From: an uncultured Treponema sp. | GTDB taxonomy: Bacteria > Spirochaetota > Spirochaetia > Treponematales > Treponemataceae | NCBI GenBank assembly: GCA_946611835.1 | Contig: CAMOEE010000002.1 | Location: 1-34,344, forward strand | Direction: 5' to 3' | Length of the DNA stretch: 34,344 nt | Shown here: positions 15,695-22,954 of the stretch, piece after piece | Layout: each line of letters starts with the position of its first letter | Numbering within the stretch: position 1 is the stretch's first letter | The notes under the pieces: model-generated | The model's input: the letters and a program-made list of their open reading frames with translations, nothing else | Database searches by the model: none | What the model was told of the DNA's origin: nothing | Translations under genes and position numbers: made by a program

Positions 15695-16354
15695 ATGATT
15701 AAACTTGTCGCATTTTTAGGAAATTACGGTGAAGAATACAAGAATTCACGGCACAATGTAGCCTGGCAGTTTGCAAGCCAGCTTCCTTTTTACAATAAAT
15801 TTTACTTCCAGAACAAATTCAAGGGCGATTATGCAGTCGTTGAGACACGAACTCTGGCCGAATGGATGGGCGAGACAGGCGTATATACCACAAAAGATGG
15901 CGGTGTACCACGAGTCCCGGAAGAAGCTCCCGATAAAATCTACTTTCTCAAACCCCTTACCTACATGAATCTTAGCGGGGAGTCTATCGGCGAGCTGGCA
16001 CACTTTTTCAAAATCAAGAACGATGAGATTCTTGTCGTGCATGACGAGCTGGAGCTTCCCATCGGCACCGTGAGCCTCAAATGGAGCGGGGGCCTGGGCG
16101 GTCACAACGGTCTCCGCTCTGCAAAAGCCGTTTTGGGTACAGCCGATTTCTGGCGGCTCAGGTTCGGAATCTCAAAGCCTGCCAATGTCAACATCGCTGA
16201 CTATGTGCTCTCAAACTTTAGCGCTGACGAGCGGATAATCCTTGCCCAGGAATTTGTTCCCACAAACGAGATGTTCTGCAAGCTTTTGCTTTCCACCGAG
16301 CCAAACCGTATCTTACAGGGCTGGAGCAAAAAGAAAATCGTGGAAAATTCCTGA
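15695..16354 (+). CDS. pth: Peptidyl-tRNA hydrolase
   Basis: The 219-residue protein cleaves peptidyl-tRNA released from stalled ribosomes. It carries the family landmarks: FLGNYGEEYKNSRHNVAWQ near the N-terminus with the catalytic His in SRHN, KPLTYMNLSGES, VVHDELELPIG, and GGLGGHNGLRSAKAVLGTADFWRLRFGI. It is somewhat longer than the usual 185-195 residues because of an insert at about residues 50-80 (ETRTLAEWMGETGVYTTKDG) between the N-terminal strand region and the KPLTYMN motif. It starts a transcription unit with its own promoter; mazG follows after 27 bp with a separate promoter. Confidence 0.95.
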   Translation: MIKLVAFLGNYGEEYKNSRHNVAWQFASQLPFYNKFYFQNKFKGDYAVVETRTLAEWMGETGVYTTKDGGVPRVPEEAPDKIYFLKPLTYMNLSGESIGELAHFFKIKNDEILVVHDELELPIGTVSLKWSGGLGGHNGLRSAKAVLGTADFWRLRFGISKPANVNIADYVLSNFSADERIILAQEFVPTNEMFCKLLLSTEPNRILQGWSKKKIVENS

Positions 16355-16359
16355 TACTG

Positions 16360-16368
16360 TGTTATAAT
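16360..16368 (+). promoter_or_regulatory. Extended -10 promoter upstream of mazG
   Basis: TGTTATAAT (16360-16368) is an extended -10 (TGn-TATAAT) in the pth-mazG gap, and the -35 is poor. The ATG is 13 nt downstream with no Shine-Dalgarno, so the leader would be only about 7 nt. The same TGTTATAATATTT string occurs before the cyclase gene at 24746. Confidence 0.6.
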
Positions 16369-16381
16369 ATTTTTACTAGCT

Positions 16382-17248
16382 ATGAAAGAAAATTCATTCG
16401 CACATTTTTTTGAAATCGTAAAAGCTGTCCGCAAAGGCTGTCCCTGGGATAAAGAACAAACACCACTTTCTCTCCGAAGCACTTTTTTTGAAGAAACTTG
16501 TGAGGCAATCGACGCAATCACTCAGGATGACCCGGCCCATGTAAAAGAAGAGCTGGGTGATGTCCTTCTTAATGTAGTTCTTATCGCATATCTTTTTGAG
16601 GAAAAGGGGCTTTTTACCGTCGAGGAAACAATCAATGCAATCGCTGATAAACTCGTCCGCAGGCATCCCCATGTTTTTGCCCAAAGCGAGGGTGCTTCCG
16701 AGCTAACTGAAGACCTTTCCGGTAGTCCCGAAAAGGTTCTGGGCCAGTGGGAACGAATCAAGCAGAATGTCGAGGGGCGTAAGTCAGATTCAATTCTCGA
16801 CTCAATTCCCGAAAATTTCCCGCCGATTCTAAGGGCTTACAAGGAGCTTAAAAAGGCCGCCAAGCTAGGTTTTGACTGGAATTCCCTTGCCGAAGTCAAA
16901 ATGAAGTTCTGCGAGGAGCTTGCGGAAATGCAGGATGCTTTCATTGATGTCGAGCGCCTTCACAACTACGATGGAAAGGCTCCTTTTTCTGCCACAAACC
17001 TCACCGAAGAGCAAAAAAAAGCCCAACTTCACCTGGAAGAAGAATTTGGCGATGCCCTTCACTGCCTCATAAATTACGGCCGCTGGCTCGGCCTTGATCC
17101 GAATGTTGCCCTTCAAAAAACAATGAAAAAATTCGAGAACCGTTTCCGCTACATCGAAGAAAAAATGAAGGTCCAGGACATTCCTTTTGACCGTGCCCAT
17201 CACCGTGACATGATGGAGTTTTGGGCGGCCGCAAAAAAAATCTGGTAA
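16382..17248 (+). CDS. mazG: Nucleoside triphosphate pyrophosphohydrolase MazG
   Basis: The 288-residue protein is close in length to E. coli MazG (263). It shows the MazG opening VRKGCPWDKEQTPLSLRSTFFEETCEAIDAI, then KEELGDVLLNVVLIAYLFEEKGLFT and KLVRRHPHVF. These include the EExxE...ExxD Mg-binding pattern of the all-alpha NTP-PPase fold. A second, more degenerate MazG-like half follows (ELAEMQDAF, LEEEFGDALHCLINYGRWLGLDPNVALQKTMKKFENRFRYIEE). The enzyme hydrolyses (d)NTPs to monophosphates and pyrophosphate, cleaning the nucleotide pool. No mazEF toxin genes are adjacent. Confidence 0.95.
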   Translation: MKENSFAHFFEIVKAVRKGCPWDKEQTPLSLRSTFFEETCEAIDAITQDDPAHVKEELGDVLLNVVLIAYLFEEKGLFTVEETINAIADKLVRRHPHVFAQSEGASELTEDLSGSPEKVLGQWERIKQNVEGRKSDSILDSIPENFPPILRAYKELKKAAKLGFDWNSLAEVKMKFCEELAEMQDAFIDVERLHNYDGKAPFSATNLTEEQKKAQLHLEEEFGDALHCLINYGRWLGLDPNVALQKTMKKFENRFRYIEEKMKVQDIPFDRAHHRDMMEFWAAAKKIW

Positions 17249-17276
17249 ATGCCCGCGCGGTGCCTTCAAACGGCAA

Positions 17277-17305
17277 TTTACTTTTTGACTTGATTTAGGT
17301 ATATT
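17277..17305 (+). promoter_or_regulatory. Putative clpP promoter
   Basis: TTTACT (17277-17282), a 17-bp spacer and TATATT (17300-17305), then 6 nt to the ATG at 17312. A TTGACT at 17285-17290 with TATAGT (17306-17311) is an alternative, but its spacer is 15 bp and the -10 would touch the ATG. No Shine-Dalgarno is visible. Confidence 0.4.
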
Positions 17306-17311
17306 TATAGT

Positions 17312-17908
17312 ATGAGAATTTTTAACGACAACGAAGAAGAAAAAAAATCTGAGCAGAAGGAAGATTCACTCTCAGAGAAATTTTTGAAAACCCGCCAGAT
17401 TATTTTGAGCGGCGAGATTAACGAAGAAAACACTGCAAAGGTTATAAAACAGCTTCTTTTGCTCGAAGCAGACAGCGACAAGCCGATTTACATTTACATC
17501 GACTCTCCTGGAGGCTCGATCGATTCAGGTTTCGGCATTTACGACATGATTCGCTTTATCAATGCCCCGGTTTACACAATCGGCACAGGCCTTATCGCCA
17601 GCATGGGCTCAATCATCCTGCTTTCAGTTCCAAAAGAGCGCCGTTTTGCCCTTCCCAACAGCCACTACCTCATTCACCAGCCATTGATTGGTGGTGTTGC
17701 CCGTGGTGTTGCCACAGATTTGGAAATTCAGGCCGAGGAAATCGCAAAATCAAAAAAGAAGCTTATTAAGCTCATCGCCGAAGAAACTGGTAAGAGCGAG
17801 GCACAGGTCGAAAAAGACTGTGATCGTGACCACTGGCTTACTGCCGAAGAGGCCCTTGAATACGGCCTTGTAAGCAAAGTAATTTCTAAACGAAGCGAGT
17901 TAAAATAA
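17312..17908 (+). CDS. clpP: ClpP-family ATP-dependent protease proteolytic subunit
   Basis: The 198-residue protein contains a complete serine-protease triad: Ser97 in IASMGS, His122 in LIHQP and Asp173 in CDRDHWLTAEEALEYGLV. SPGGSIDSGFGIYDMI forms the oxyanion-hole region. It departs from canonical ClpP1: GLIASMGSIILL instead of GQAASMGAFLL, and a charged N-terminus (NDNEEEKKSEQKEDSLSEKFLKTRQI). This suggests the second, divergent ClpP paralogue that treponemes carry. ClpP tetradecamers degrade substrates fed by ClpX or ClpA. No Clp ATPase gene lies in the window, and no other clpP is visible here. Confidence 0.9.
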   Translation: MRIFNDNEEEKKSEQKEDSLSEKFLKTRQIILSGEINEENTAKVIKQLLLLEADSDKPIYIYIDSPGGSIDSGFGIYDMIRFINAPVYTIGTGLIASMGSIILLSVPKERRFALPNSHYLIHQPLIGGVARGVATDLEIQAEEIAKSKKKLIKLIAEETGKSEAQVEKDCDRDHWLTAEEALEYGLVSKVISKRSELK

Positions 17909-17934
17909 CAGGCTTCACGAACCACAGAAACTTT

Positions 17935-18858
17935 ATGGCATTCGAGCTTACGAAATCTCTTATCGATGACATTATTTTCTCGATGGAAGATCAAAATGCA
18001 GAGTTCGTTTTTGATGCCGAAAGTGCCTGTCTGGTCCCGCTTGATTCCCTTGAAGGGAGTGAGAGTGAAAACCTGGAAGAAAACGAAAACATTTATCCCT
18101 TGCCTGACTGGAGTTCGGACGATGGATTTGAAATTATGGAAAAATTTGCTGAGAGCGTGCGTATTCCAAAAATTCAGCATGAGTTGCAGCAGGTTCTTTC
18201 AAATGGAAGGGGGGTGTTCAGGAATTTTAAAAATGTGCTAAAGCAGTACCCGCACATCGAAAAGCGTTTTCATGCTTTCAAAGAGGCTAAAATGCGGTCG
18301 GTTGTTGTCGAATGGTACAACTCACTCCGGGATTCTTGGGGTCTGGAGAAACTGAGCCAGGATTTTGAAGATTATGAGGATTTGGTTCAGCAAGATTTTG
18401 AATTCAGACCGTACAATCACCAAAAGGACAATGATTGTATTCTAAAAGAGGCGGAGTTGATTTCTGGAGAATTAAAAGCAAGTTTTGACGGTGAAGCTGG
18501 CCAACTTGCCGCCCGACTTTGGATGCGCAAATTTGATTATGAAAAACTTGCCCTGCCGTGCGGAGTCGTATGCCGGACTTTATCCGGGGATTTTGCCGCT
18601 TGTCTTTTGTTCTCACAATACAAAGAGTCCTTCACAAAAAAAGCGGTGGCTCTCACCTCACTTTTTGTGAATCAGAATTACCGTGGCTTAGGGATTGCCA
18701 GAGAGCTTTTTTCACGCGGCATTTCCTACTTAAAAGAACAGGGAATTCAGAGCATTATTGCTGATTCTGTTTTACCAGATTTTTTTGAGCCTTTGTTTGC
18801 CCGTTGTGGCTTTGAAAAAAAAGGCTCGCTTTATGTTGCAGATTTAGCAGACAAATAA
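17935..18858 (+). CDS. UPF0158 domain fused to a GNAT acetyltransferase domain
   Basis: The protein has 307 residues. The first about 150 match the UPF0158 pattern: an N-terminal strand region (FVFDAESACLVPLDS), then DDGFEIMEKFAESV, LQQVLSNGRGVFRNFKNVLKQYPHIEKRFHAFKEAKM and VVEWYNSL. Residues about 155-307 form a GNAT domain: ACLLFSQYKES, then the acetyl-CoA pyrophosphate loop in VNQNYRGLGIARELF and a final FARCGFEKKGSLYVADL. The acetyl acceptor cannot be predicted. No Shine-Dalgarno is obvious; the gene starts 26 nt after clpP and is probably cotranscribed with it. UPF0158 proteins are uncharacterised and normally stand alone, so the fusion is informative. Confidence 0.75.
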   Translation: MAFELTKSLIDDIIFSMEDQNAEFVFDAESACLVPLDSLEGSESENLEENENIYPLPDWSSDDGFEIMEKFAESVRIPKIQHELQQVLSNGRGVFRNFKNVLKQYPHIEKRFHAFKEAKMRSVVVEWYNSLRDSWGLEKLSQDFEDYEDLVQQDFEFRPYNHQKDNDCILKEAELISGELKASFDGEAGQLAARLWMRKFDYEKLALPCGVVCRTLSGDFAACLLFSQYKESFTKKAVALTSLFVNQNYRGLGIARELFSRGISYLKEQGIQSIIADSVLPDFFEPLFARCGFEKKGSLYVADLADK

Positions 18859-18897
18859 AAAATAATTTTACGCCAGTTTTAAAAGGAGATTTTTATT

Positions 18898-19734
18898 ATG
18901 GCATTCAGACGCAATTTCAGAAGAAATTTCAGACAGAACAGAGAGATTGATCTCGATCAGGCAGCAAACTATCTCAAAGATGTTGTTTCAAAAGTAAAAG
19001 CTAATCCTGATGAACTTGAAGCACTCAAAAAGGTCTTCAAAAAGAATGTTCCTCTCACAATGCGTTCTTATGTAGCTGCATATCTTTTGCGAAATGCTGG
19101 TGGTGCAATCTTCCGTTTCAACAATTTCAAAGACCGGGAAGATTTCCACGCAAATCGTGAGGAACGATTCAAGGGCTATGAGCGAAATGAAAATCAGAAC
19201 GAAGAATCTAACGGCGAAGGAACAACACAGCGTGAGCGATTCACTCGTGTTCAGATTCCTGCAGAAAACTCAGAAGTCGTATTCGTAAGCATCGGCCGAA
19301 ACCGCCGTGTTTATCCTCGTGACCTCGTTGGTCTTTTCATCAGCGTTGCGGGCATCGAGAAAGAGCGAATCGGTGATATCCGTGTACTCGCAAACTACTC
19401 ATTCGTTCAGCTTTTCAAAGAAGATGCAGAAAAGGCAATCAGCGCATTGAACGGACATGTATATCGCGGCCGGGCATTGAGCGTAAGCTACTCAAAACAG
19501 CGTCCGGAGGGTGAGGAGATTGATTCTGAGGAAGAGTCAGTTGACGAGTACGAGAACAACGAGCCGGTTCCAAATGTATCAAACGAGTCAGCTCCAATCG
19601 TTGACAGCTACACATCAAGCAACAACGACACTGTAGCCCAGCAGGCAGCTTTTGCCGCAGCTCAGGCTCAGATGACTGACGAAGAGATTATGGCTGCCCG
19701 TGCACCACGCTCTTCATCTTCAGAAGACCTCTAA
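18898..19734 (+). CDS. RNA-binding protein with DbpA-type RNA recognition domain (no helicase)
   Basis: The 278-residue protein has three parts. The Arg/Asn-rich basic N-terminus (MAFRRNFRRNFRQNRE) is followed by a helical stretch. Residues about 125-205 match the DbpA RNA-binding domain (VVFVSIGRNRRVYPRDLVGLFISVAGIEKERIGDIRVLANYSFVQL, then GRALSVSY). The tail is acidic then Ala/Gln/Ser-rich and likely disordered. The domain normally ends DEAD-box helicases, where it recognises 23S rRNA hairpin 92, but no helicase core is present here. AAAAGGAG upstream gives a strong Shine-Dalgarno. A ribosome-assembly or RNA-chaperone role is an inference. Confidence 0.75.
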   Translation: MAFRRNFRRNFRQNREIDLDQAANYLKDVVSKVKANPDELEALKKVFKKNVPLTMRSYVAAYLLRNAGGAIFRFNNFKDREDFHANREERFKGYERNENQNEESNGEGTTQRERFTRVQIPAENSEVVFVSIGRNRRVYPRDLVGLFISVAGIEKERIGDIRVLANYSFVQLFKEDAEKAISALNGHVYRGRALSVSYSKQRPEGEEIDSEEESVDEYENNEPVPNVSNESAPIVDSYTSSNNDTVAQQAAFAAAQAQMTDEEIMAARAPRSSSSEDL

Positions 19735-19774
19735 TAAGAATTGTCCGGTTATTCCGGGCATGAATGGAGTTTTT

Positions 19775-20467
19775 ATGAACCTTCATCTTTTGCATACCGG
19801 GCCGCTGGCGGTCAATACTTATATTCTGCCTCTTTCAGAAAATGAGGTGCTTGTAATTGACCCCGCCGATTGTCCATTTTCGCAAGATGAAGGTTCTGTC
19901 ATTTCATACCTTGCTTCAAAAAATTTAAGACCCCTTGCCGTCCTTTTGACACACGGCCACTTCGACCATGTTTCAGGTCTTCCTTTTATTAAAAAATCTT
20001 TCCCCGATATTCCTGTCGCCATTCATAAGGCAGATTCTGCTATGATTGGCAAAGATTCCAAGGTTCAGCAGGGGAAATCTCTTTCTCAAATGGGATTCTT
20101 TGAATTTCTGCCTTTTGTAAGTGATTTGCCCGGGGCAAGTGCCTTTCTTGAAGACGGAAAAAATCTTCTTGAAATTCTGGGAAATTGTGAATGTTCCTCA
20201 GAAGCAAAGAAATCGCTTGAAGACTGGCAGGTTTTGCATACACCCGGTCACACCGAAGGCTCATGCTGCCTTTACAATGAAAAAGATTTTACCCTTATTT
20301 CGGGGGATACGCTTTTTTATCATTCCTGGGGGCGCACAGACCTTGCAGGCGGGAGTGAGCGAAAAATTCATCAGAGCCTTGCTAAAATCGCCGAATATTG
20401 CGAAGAAAAGACCCGTGTTTATCCTGGGCATGACCACGCAGGTTTTACCCTCGAAGAAAATTTCTAA
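19775..20467 (+). CDS. Metallo-beta-lactamase-fold hydrolase (glyoxalase II-like)
   Basis: The protein has 230 residues from ATG 19775, which is preceded by GGAG; the ORF-track start at 19700 lies inside the upstream gene. It has the MBL zinc motif THGHFDH near residue 60, the next metal ligands in HTPGHTEGSCC and SGDTLFYHSWGRTDL, and the last His in VYPGHDHAGF. This arrangement is typical of YcbL/GloB-type thiolester hydrolases, which act on S-lactoylglutathione or related substrates in the cytoplasm. Substrate is not determinable from sequence. The stop codon is 4 bp from the convergent metallophosphoesterase stop. Confidence 0.88.
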   Translation: MNLHLLHTGPLAVNTYILPLSENEVLVIDPADCPFSQDEGSVISYLASKNLRPLAVLLTHGHFDHVSGLPFIKKSFPDIPVAIHKADSAMIGKDSKVQQGKSLSQMGFFEFLPFVSDLPGASAFLEDGKNLLEILGNCECSSEAKKSLEDWQVLHTPGHTEGSCCLYNEKDFTLISGDTLFYHSWGRTDLAGGSERKIHQSLAKIAEYCEEKTRVYPGHDHAGFTLEENF

Positions 20468-20471
20468 AAAA

Positions 20472-21188
20472 CTAAAAGAGTTTGATTTCGCCCCTTGGAG
20501 TTGGCATTTCCTCAAAAGTGTAGTCACCGAATCTGTCCTGAATGATTCTGTAATAATGGCAGACATTCTTTTCTTCGTCACGGTGAACATCAACAATTGC
20601 AAAAGTGTTCGGCATTCCGCCGCGAGCCTCGGAGCAGCTTCCAGGATTCAGAATCCCGAGAAAGTCATTCCGCCCGTTTCTTGTGACATGACTTCGCACA
20701 GAATTAGGAACATGAGTGTGGCCGTACCAGGCAAGGTCCATGCCCCGGTTTATGGCTTCGGCTCTCAAGTCCTTGATTCCGTAGTAGACTCCGTAGCGGT
20801 GCCCGTGGGTCAAAAAAAGTTTTTTGCCGGCAATCTCAATTTCCTGGAATTCCGGGACCGTAACCGGTATTCGCTTGTCGGTGAAGATTGTTGCCCTTGA
20901 GTTGTCTCCGTTTCCCCGTACGAAATACACCACAGGCGGAATGTGACAACCGAAATCCTTGTCAAAGAATCCGAGTTCCAGCGTTTCAACCAGATCCAGA
21001 AGTCCGTCTCCACAAAAGCAGAGAAGATCGCATAAATGCCCGAAGTTTTTGATAATTGCCTGCATTACTCGTATGTTGCCATGAGAGTCAGAAATCACGA
21101 GGGCTTTGGCAAGTTCTTTTGCCGGAATAGAGGAAACTGCTTCAAATGATCCGATTGCCAGATTTTCCTGCTGCGTGAGTTCTATCAT
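20472..21188 (-). CDS. YfcE/MJ0936-type metallophosphoesterase
   Basis: The protein has 238 residues. After a roughly 25-residue extension come the calcineurin-like motifs in order: ISDSHGN, CFCGDGLLDL, RGNGDNSR, LTHGHRYGVYYG, WYGHTHVPN and the terminal strand LNPGSCSEARG. All metal-binding Asp, Asn and His residues expected for the YfcE family are visible. These enzymes are Mn-dependent phosphodiesterases with unknown natural substrates. The protein is longer than YfcE (about 180) at both ends. It begins 7 nt after the stop of the upstream lipoprotein gene and has only a weak Shine-Dalgarno, so it is probably translationally coupled. Confidence 0.88.
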   Translation of the reverse strand: MIELTQQENLAIGSFEAVSSIPAKELAKALVISDSHGNIRVMQAIIKNFGHLCDLLCFCGDGLLDLVETLELGFFDKDFGCHIPPVVYFVRGNGDNSRATIFTDKRIPVTVPEFQEIEIAGKKLFLTHGHRYGVYYGIKDLRAEAINRGMDLAWYGHTHVPNSVRSHVTRNGRNDFLGILNPGSCSEARGGMPNTFAIVDVHRDEEKNVCHYYRIIQDRFGDYTFEEMPTPRGEIKLF

Positions 21189-21195
21189 TGGATTT

Positions 21196-21993
21196 TTACT
21201 CGAAGATAAAGTGATTTATTGATTGCAGGCCGGTTTCGCCGTCAATGTAGCGAATGACCGTGCGGTTCTTTTCCAGGAGTTTTTGCACGAAGCCCTGCAG
21301 GTTTTTGTCGGCCTTTAGAGGCTGCCGGAGCTCTATCATTTCTGAAATTGCGTTGGTGAGGATTTGGTTCGCATCAAAATCGGGGATAAAATCCGTGACC
21401 TCACCCTCGATTGTGTTTGTTTTGTGCGCATAGTCGAGCACAAAGTCGGAAGTTGACTCTGAGCCGAGAACATCATCCTGTGAAAAGAAGGTGAAGATAG
21501 GGTAGGGAATTTTGCCACCCTCAGCTTTGTCCTGAATCTTTGAGAGCGCAATGTGAAGGCCTTCCGGAGCACCCATGATTATCATGCCGGCAAGGTTCTT
21601 GTCCTGGACTGTGTCTACGAGTGAGCTGATTCTCTCTTTGCCTGCGACCATAAAATCAGCCGGGTAAACGAGAATTGAGATAAGACCTGCTTTATCCTCA
21701 CTCTCAAGACCGAAATTTGAATCGAGCGACTGCGTGATTTTTGTGATATGCTCGACATCATTGTAGCCGTATCCCAAAATTACGATGATATTTTTGCCCT
21801 CGATATAGGCCTGTGTTTCCGGGGACAGTTTTCGGAGCTTGACCGGTGTTCCGTCATTTTCTGACAGCAAGTTTGTCGTAGAGTCATGTTTTTTGTCTTT
21901 TTTGCAGCTTGAAAAGGTGAATGCCGAACAAGCGGCGAGTGCAAGAAAAGCGAATTTAAGAAAACTTCTGTTTGTATGGAAAACTTTTAGCAT
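21196..21993 (-). CDS. Putative periplasmic lipoprotein, substrate-binding-like
   Basis: The 265-residue protein has a basic N-terminus and hydrophobic core, then FSSC with Cys about residue 30 and a charged KKDKKHD stretch, consistent with a lipoprotein signal. The mature part has alternating strands and helices (NIIVILGYGYNDVEHITKI, AGLISILVYPADFM, NLAGMIIMGAPEGLHIALSKI, YPIFTFFSQDD), reminiscent of a periplasmic-binding-protein fold such as the DUF3798 group. I do not recognise it firmly. No transporter genes are next to it; its operon partner is the metallophosphoesterase. A putative leaderless promoter lies directly upstream. Confidence 0.65.
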   Translation of the reverse strand: MLKVFHTNRSFLKFAFLALAACSAFTFSSCKKDKKHDSTTNLLSENDGTPVKLRKLSPETQAYIEGKNIIVILGYGYNDVEHITKITQSLDSNFGLESEDKAGLISILVYPADFMVAGKERISSLVDTVQDKNLAGMIIMGAPEGLHIALSKIQDKAEGGKIPYPIFTFFSQDDVLGSESTSDFVLDYAHKTNTIEGEVTDFIPDFDANQILTNAISEMIELRQPLKADKNLQGFVQKLLEKNRTVIRYIDGETGLQSINHFIFE

Positions 21994-21999
21994 GATTCA

Positions 22000-22026
22000 A
22001 TTTTAACAGATATGAAAGATTTGCAA
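22000..22026 (-). promoter_or_regulatory. Putative promoter of the lipoprotein-metallophosphoesterase pair
   Basis: On the minus strand TAAAAT (22005-22000) ends 6 nt before the ATG at 21993. A TTGCAA (22026-22021) lies upstream with a short 15-bp spacer. No Shine-Dalgarno is evident. It follows directly after the FecR-operon terminator, which fits a new transcription start. Confidence 0.4.
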
Positions 22027-22038
22027 AAGTCAAAAAGG

Positions 22039-22071
22039 AAAAAACAGCCGATTGCAAAAGCGAACCGGCTG
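22039..22071 (-). terminator. Rho-independent terminator of the FecR operon
   Basis: On the minus strand CAGCCGGTTCGC, a TTTT loop and GCAATCGGCTG form a stem of roughly 11 bp with one G-U pair and a one-base bulge, followed by TTTTTT. It lies 15 nt after the FecR gene stop. Confidence 0.88.
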
Positions 22072-22086
22072 GATTTAATTTGTTTT

Positions 22087-22938
22087 TTATATCTTTCCGA
22101 TGTAAACGATGACATTGAGAGCTCCCAATCCAGGCCTTATGTTTTTGCTGCCTGAATCAGAAGCTGCTGCCTGTGCCGGCATTTCGGCCTCGGAAGCTGT
22201 TTTTGTTCCTTCGCCGACTGAGTTTGAATCAGCCTGGGCTGTCTGTGACGGTGTAGTTACGCTTGAAGAATAAGCCTTTGCCGAAGCTGATTCGCCCTGA
22301 CTTACAGTGATTGCGTTTGCCGGAGCAAATTCTGAAATATCTCCAGGTTCGTTGTCTTCTGTCGCAGCCGCTGCTGGAACTTCTTCTGGAGTTTCTGCAA
22401 CTGCCTTGAGGATTGAATCCATGATTCGTTCGCTCTGCTTTGTGTTCTTCCAGAAAGCTACGATACCAGCACTTGTTGAGAGGGCTGTGCCTCGGAATCT
22501 GGTCGTGAAAACGAATTCTGTACCACGAACAGAAGCCGTTGCGACTGGCGAGCGAACCGTAAATCCGACCCGGCGGTCTTCTGATTTCTGGATATTTGAT
22601 TTGAGAGAGCCTGTGGCCAGTCTGATTGAAGTTTCATCTTTGCCGGATGCTCCGTTGACTCCCTGTCGTTCTGCCAGTGTCTGAATTGTGAGACGAGAAA
22701 GAGGTGCTACAGTTACGGTAGATTCCTTGATTTTAAGAACAAGCTCTGACTTGAAACCTGTCTGAATTACAGTTCCCTGGATGACGGTATCACCAGCTTT
22801 GAGGGCAATCCAGCTTCCGCCGCTCTGCATTTCGGCCTTTCCTTTGGCTGAGACAACAGTAGCCTTAATAGAATTTTGTGCCGCAAAAGAAGAGAAAGCA
22901 AATGCTGAGAAAACAAGTGCAAGAATAAGTTTCTTCAT
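22087..22938 (-). CDS. Exported FecR-domain protein
   Basis: The 283-residue protein has a Sec signal peptide (MKKLILALVFSAFAFSSFA). A FecR-type domain follows at about residues 30-150: VVSAKGKAEMQSGGSWIALKAGDTVIQGTVIQTG, LVLKIKESTVTVAPLSRLTI, SIRLATGSLKSNI and TVRSPVATASVRGTEFVF. Classical FecR is an inner-membrane anti-sigma regulator, but this protein has no membrane anchor after cleavage and no ECF sigma or TonB receptor is adjacent. The C-terminal half is Ala/Ser/Glu-rich and probably flexible. GGAGG 6 nt upstream is a strong Shine-Dalgarno. It is the last gene of the operon with the porin-like protein, divergent from a CHASE2 cyclase. A similar FecR/cyclase neighbourhood exists in T. 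pallidum, as I recall. Confidence 0.82.
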   Translation of the reverse strand: MKKLILALVFSAFAFSSFAAQNSIKATVVSAKGKAEMQSGGSWIALKAGDTVIQGTVIQTGFKSELVLKIKESTVTVAPLSRLTIQTLAERQGVNGASGKDETSIRLATGSLKSNIQKSEDRRVGFTVRSPVATASVRGTEFVFTTRFRGTALSTSAGIVAFWKNTKQSERIMDSILKAVAETPEEVPAAAATEDNEPGDISEFAPANAITVSQGESASAKAYSSSVTTPSQTAQADSNSVGEGTKTASEAEMPAQAAASDSGSKNIRPGLGALNVIVYIGKI

Positions 22939-22954
22939 GTTAAGCCTCCATTTA

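Noticed and set aside
17255-17290. Possible terminator after mazG (TGCC...GGCA)
   Set aside because: The stem is only 4 bp and the T-run is interrupted.
20121-20900. 259-aa plus-strand ORF across the MBL/metallophosphoesterase junction
   Set aside because: It overlaps two well-supported genes in other frames and has no family motif or Shine-Dalgarno.
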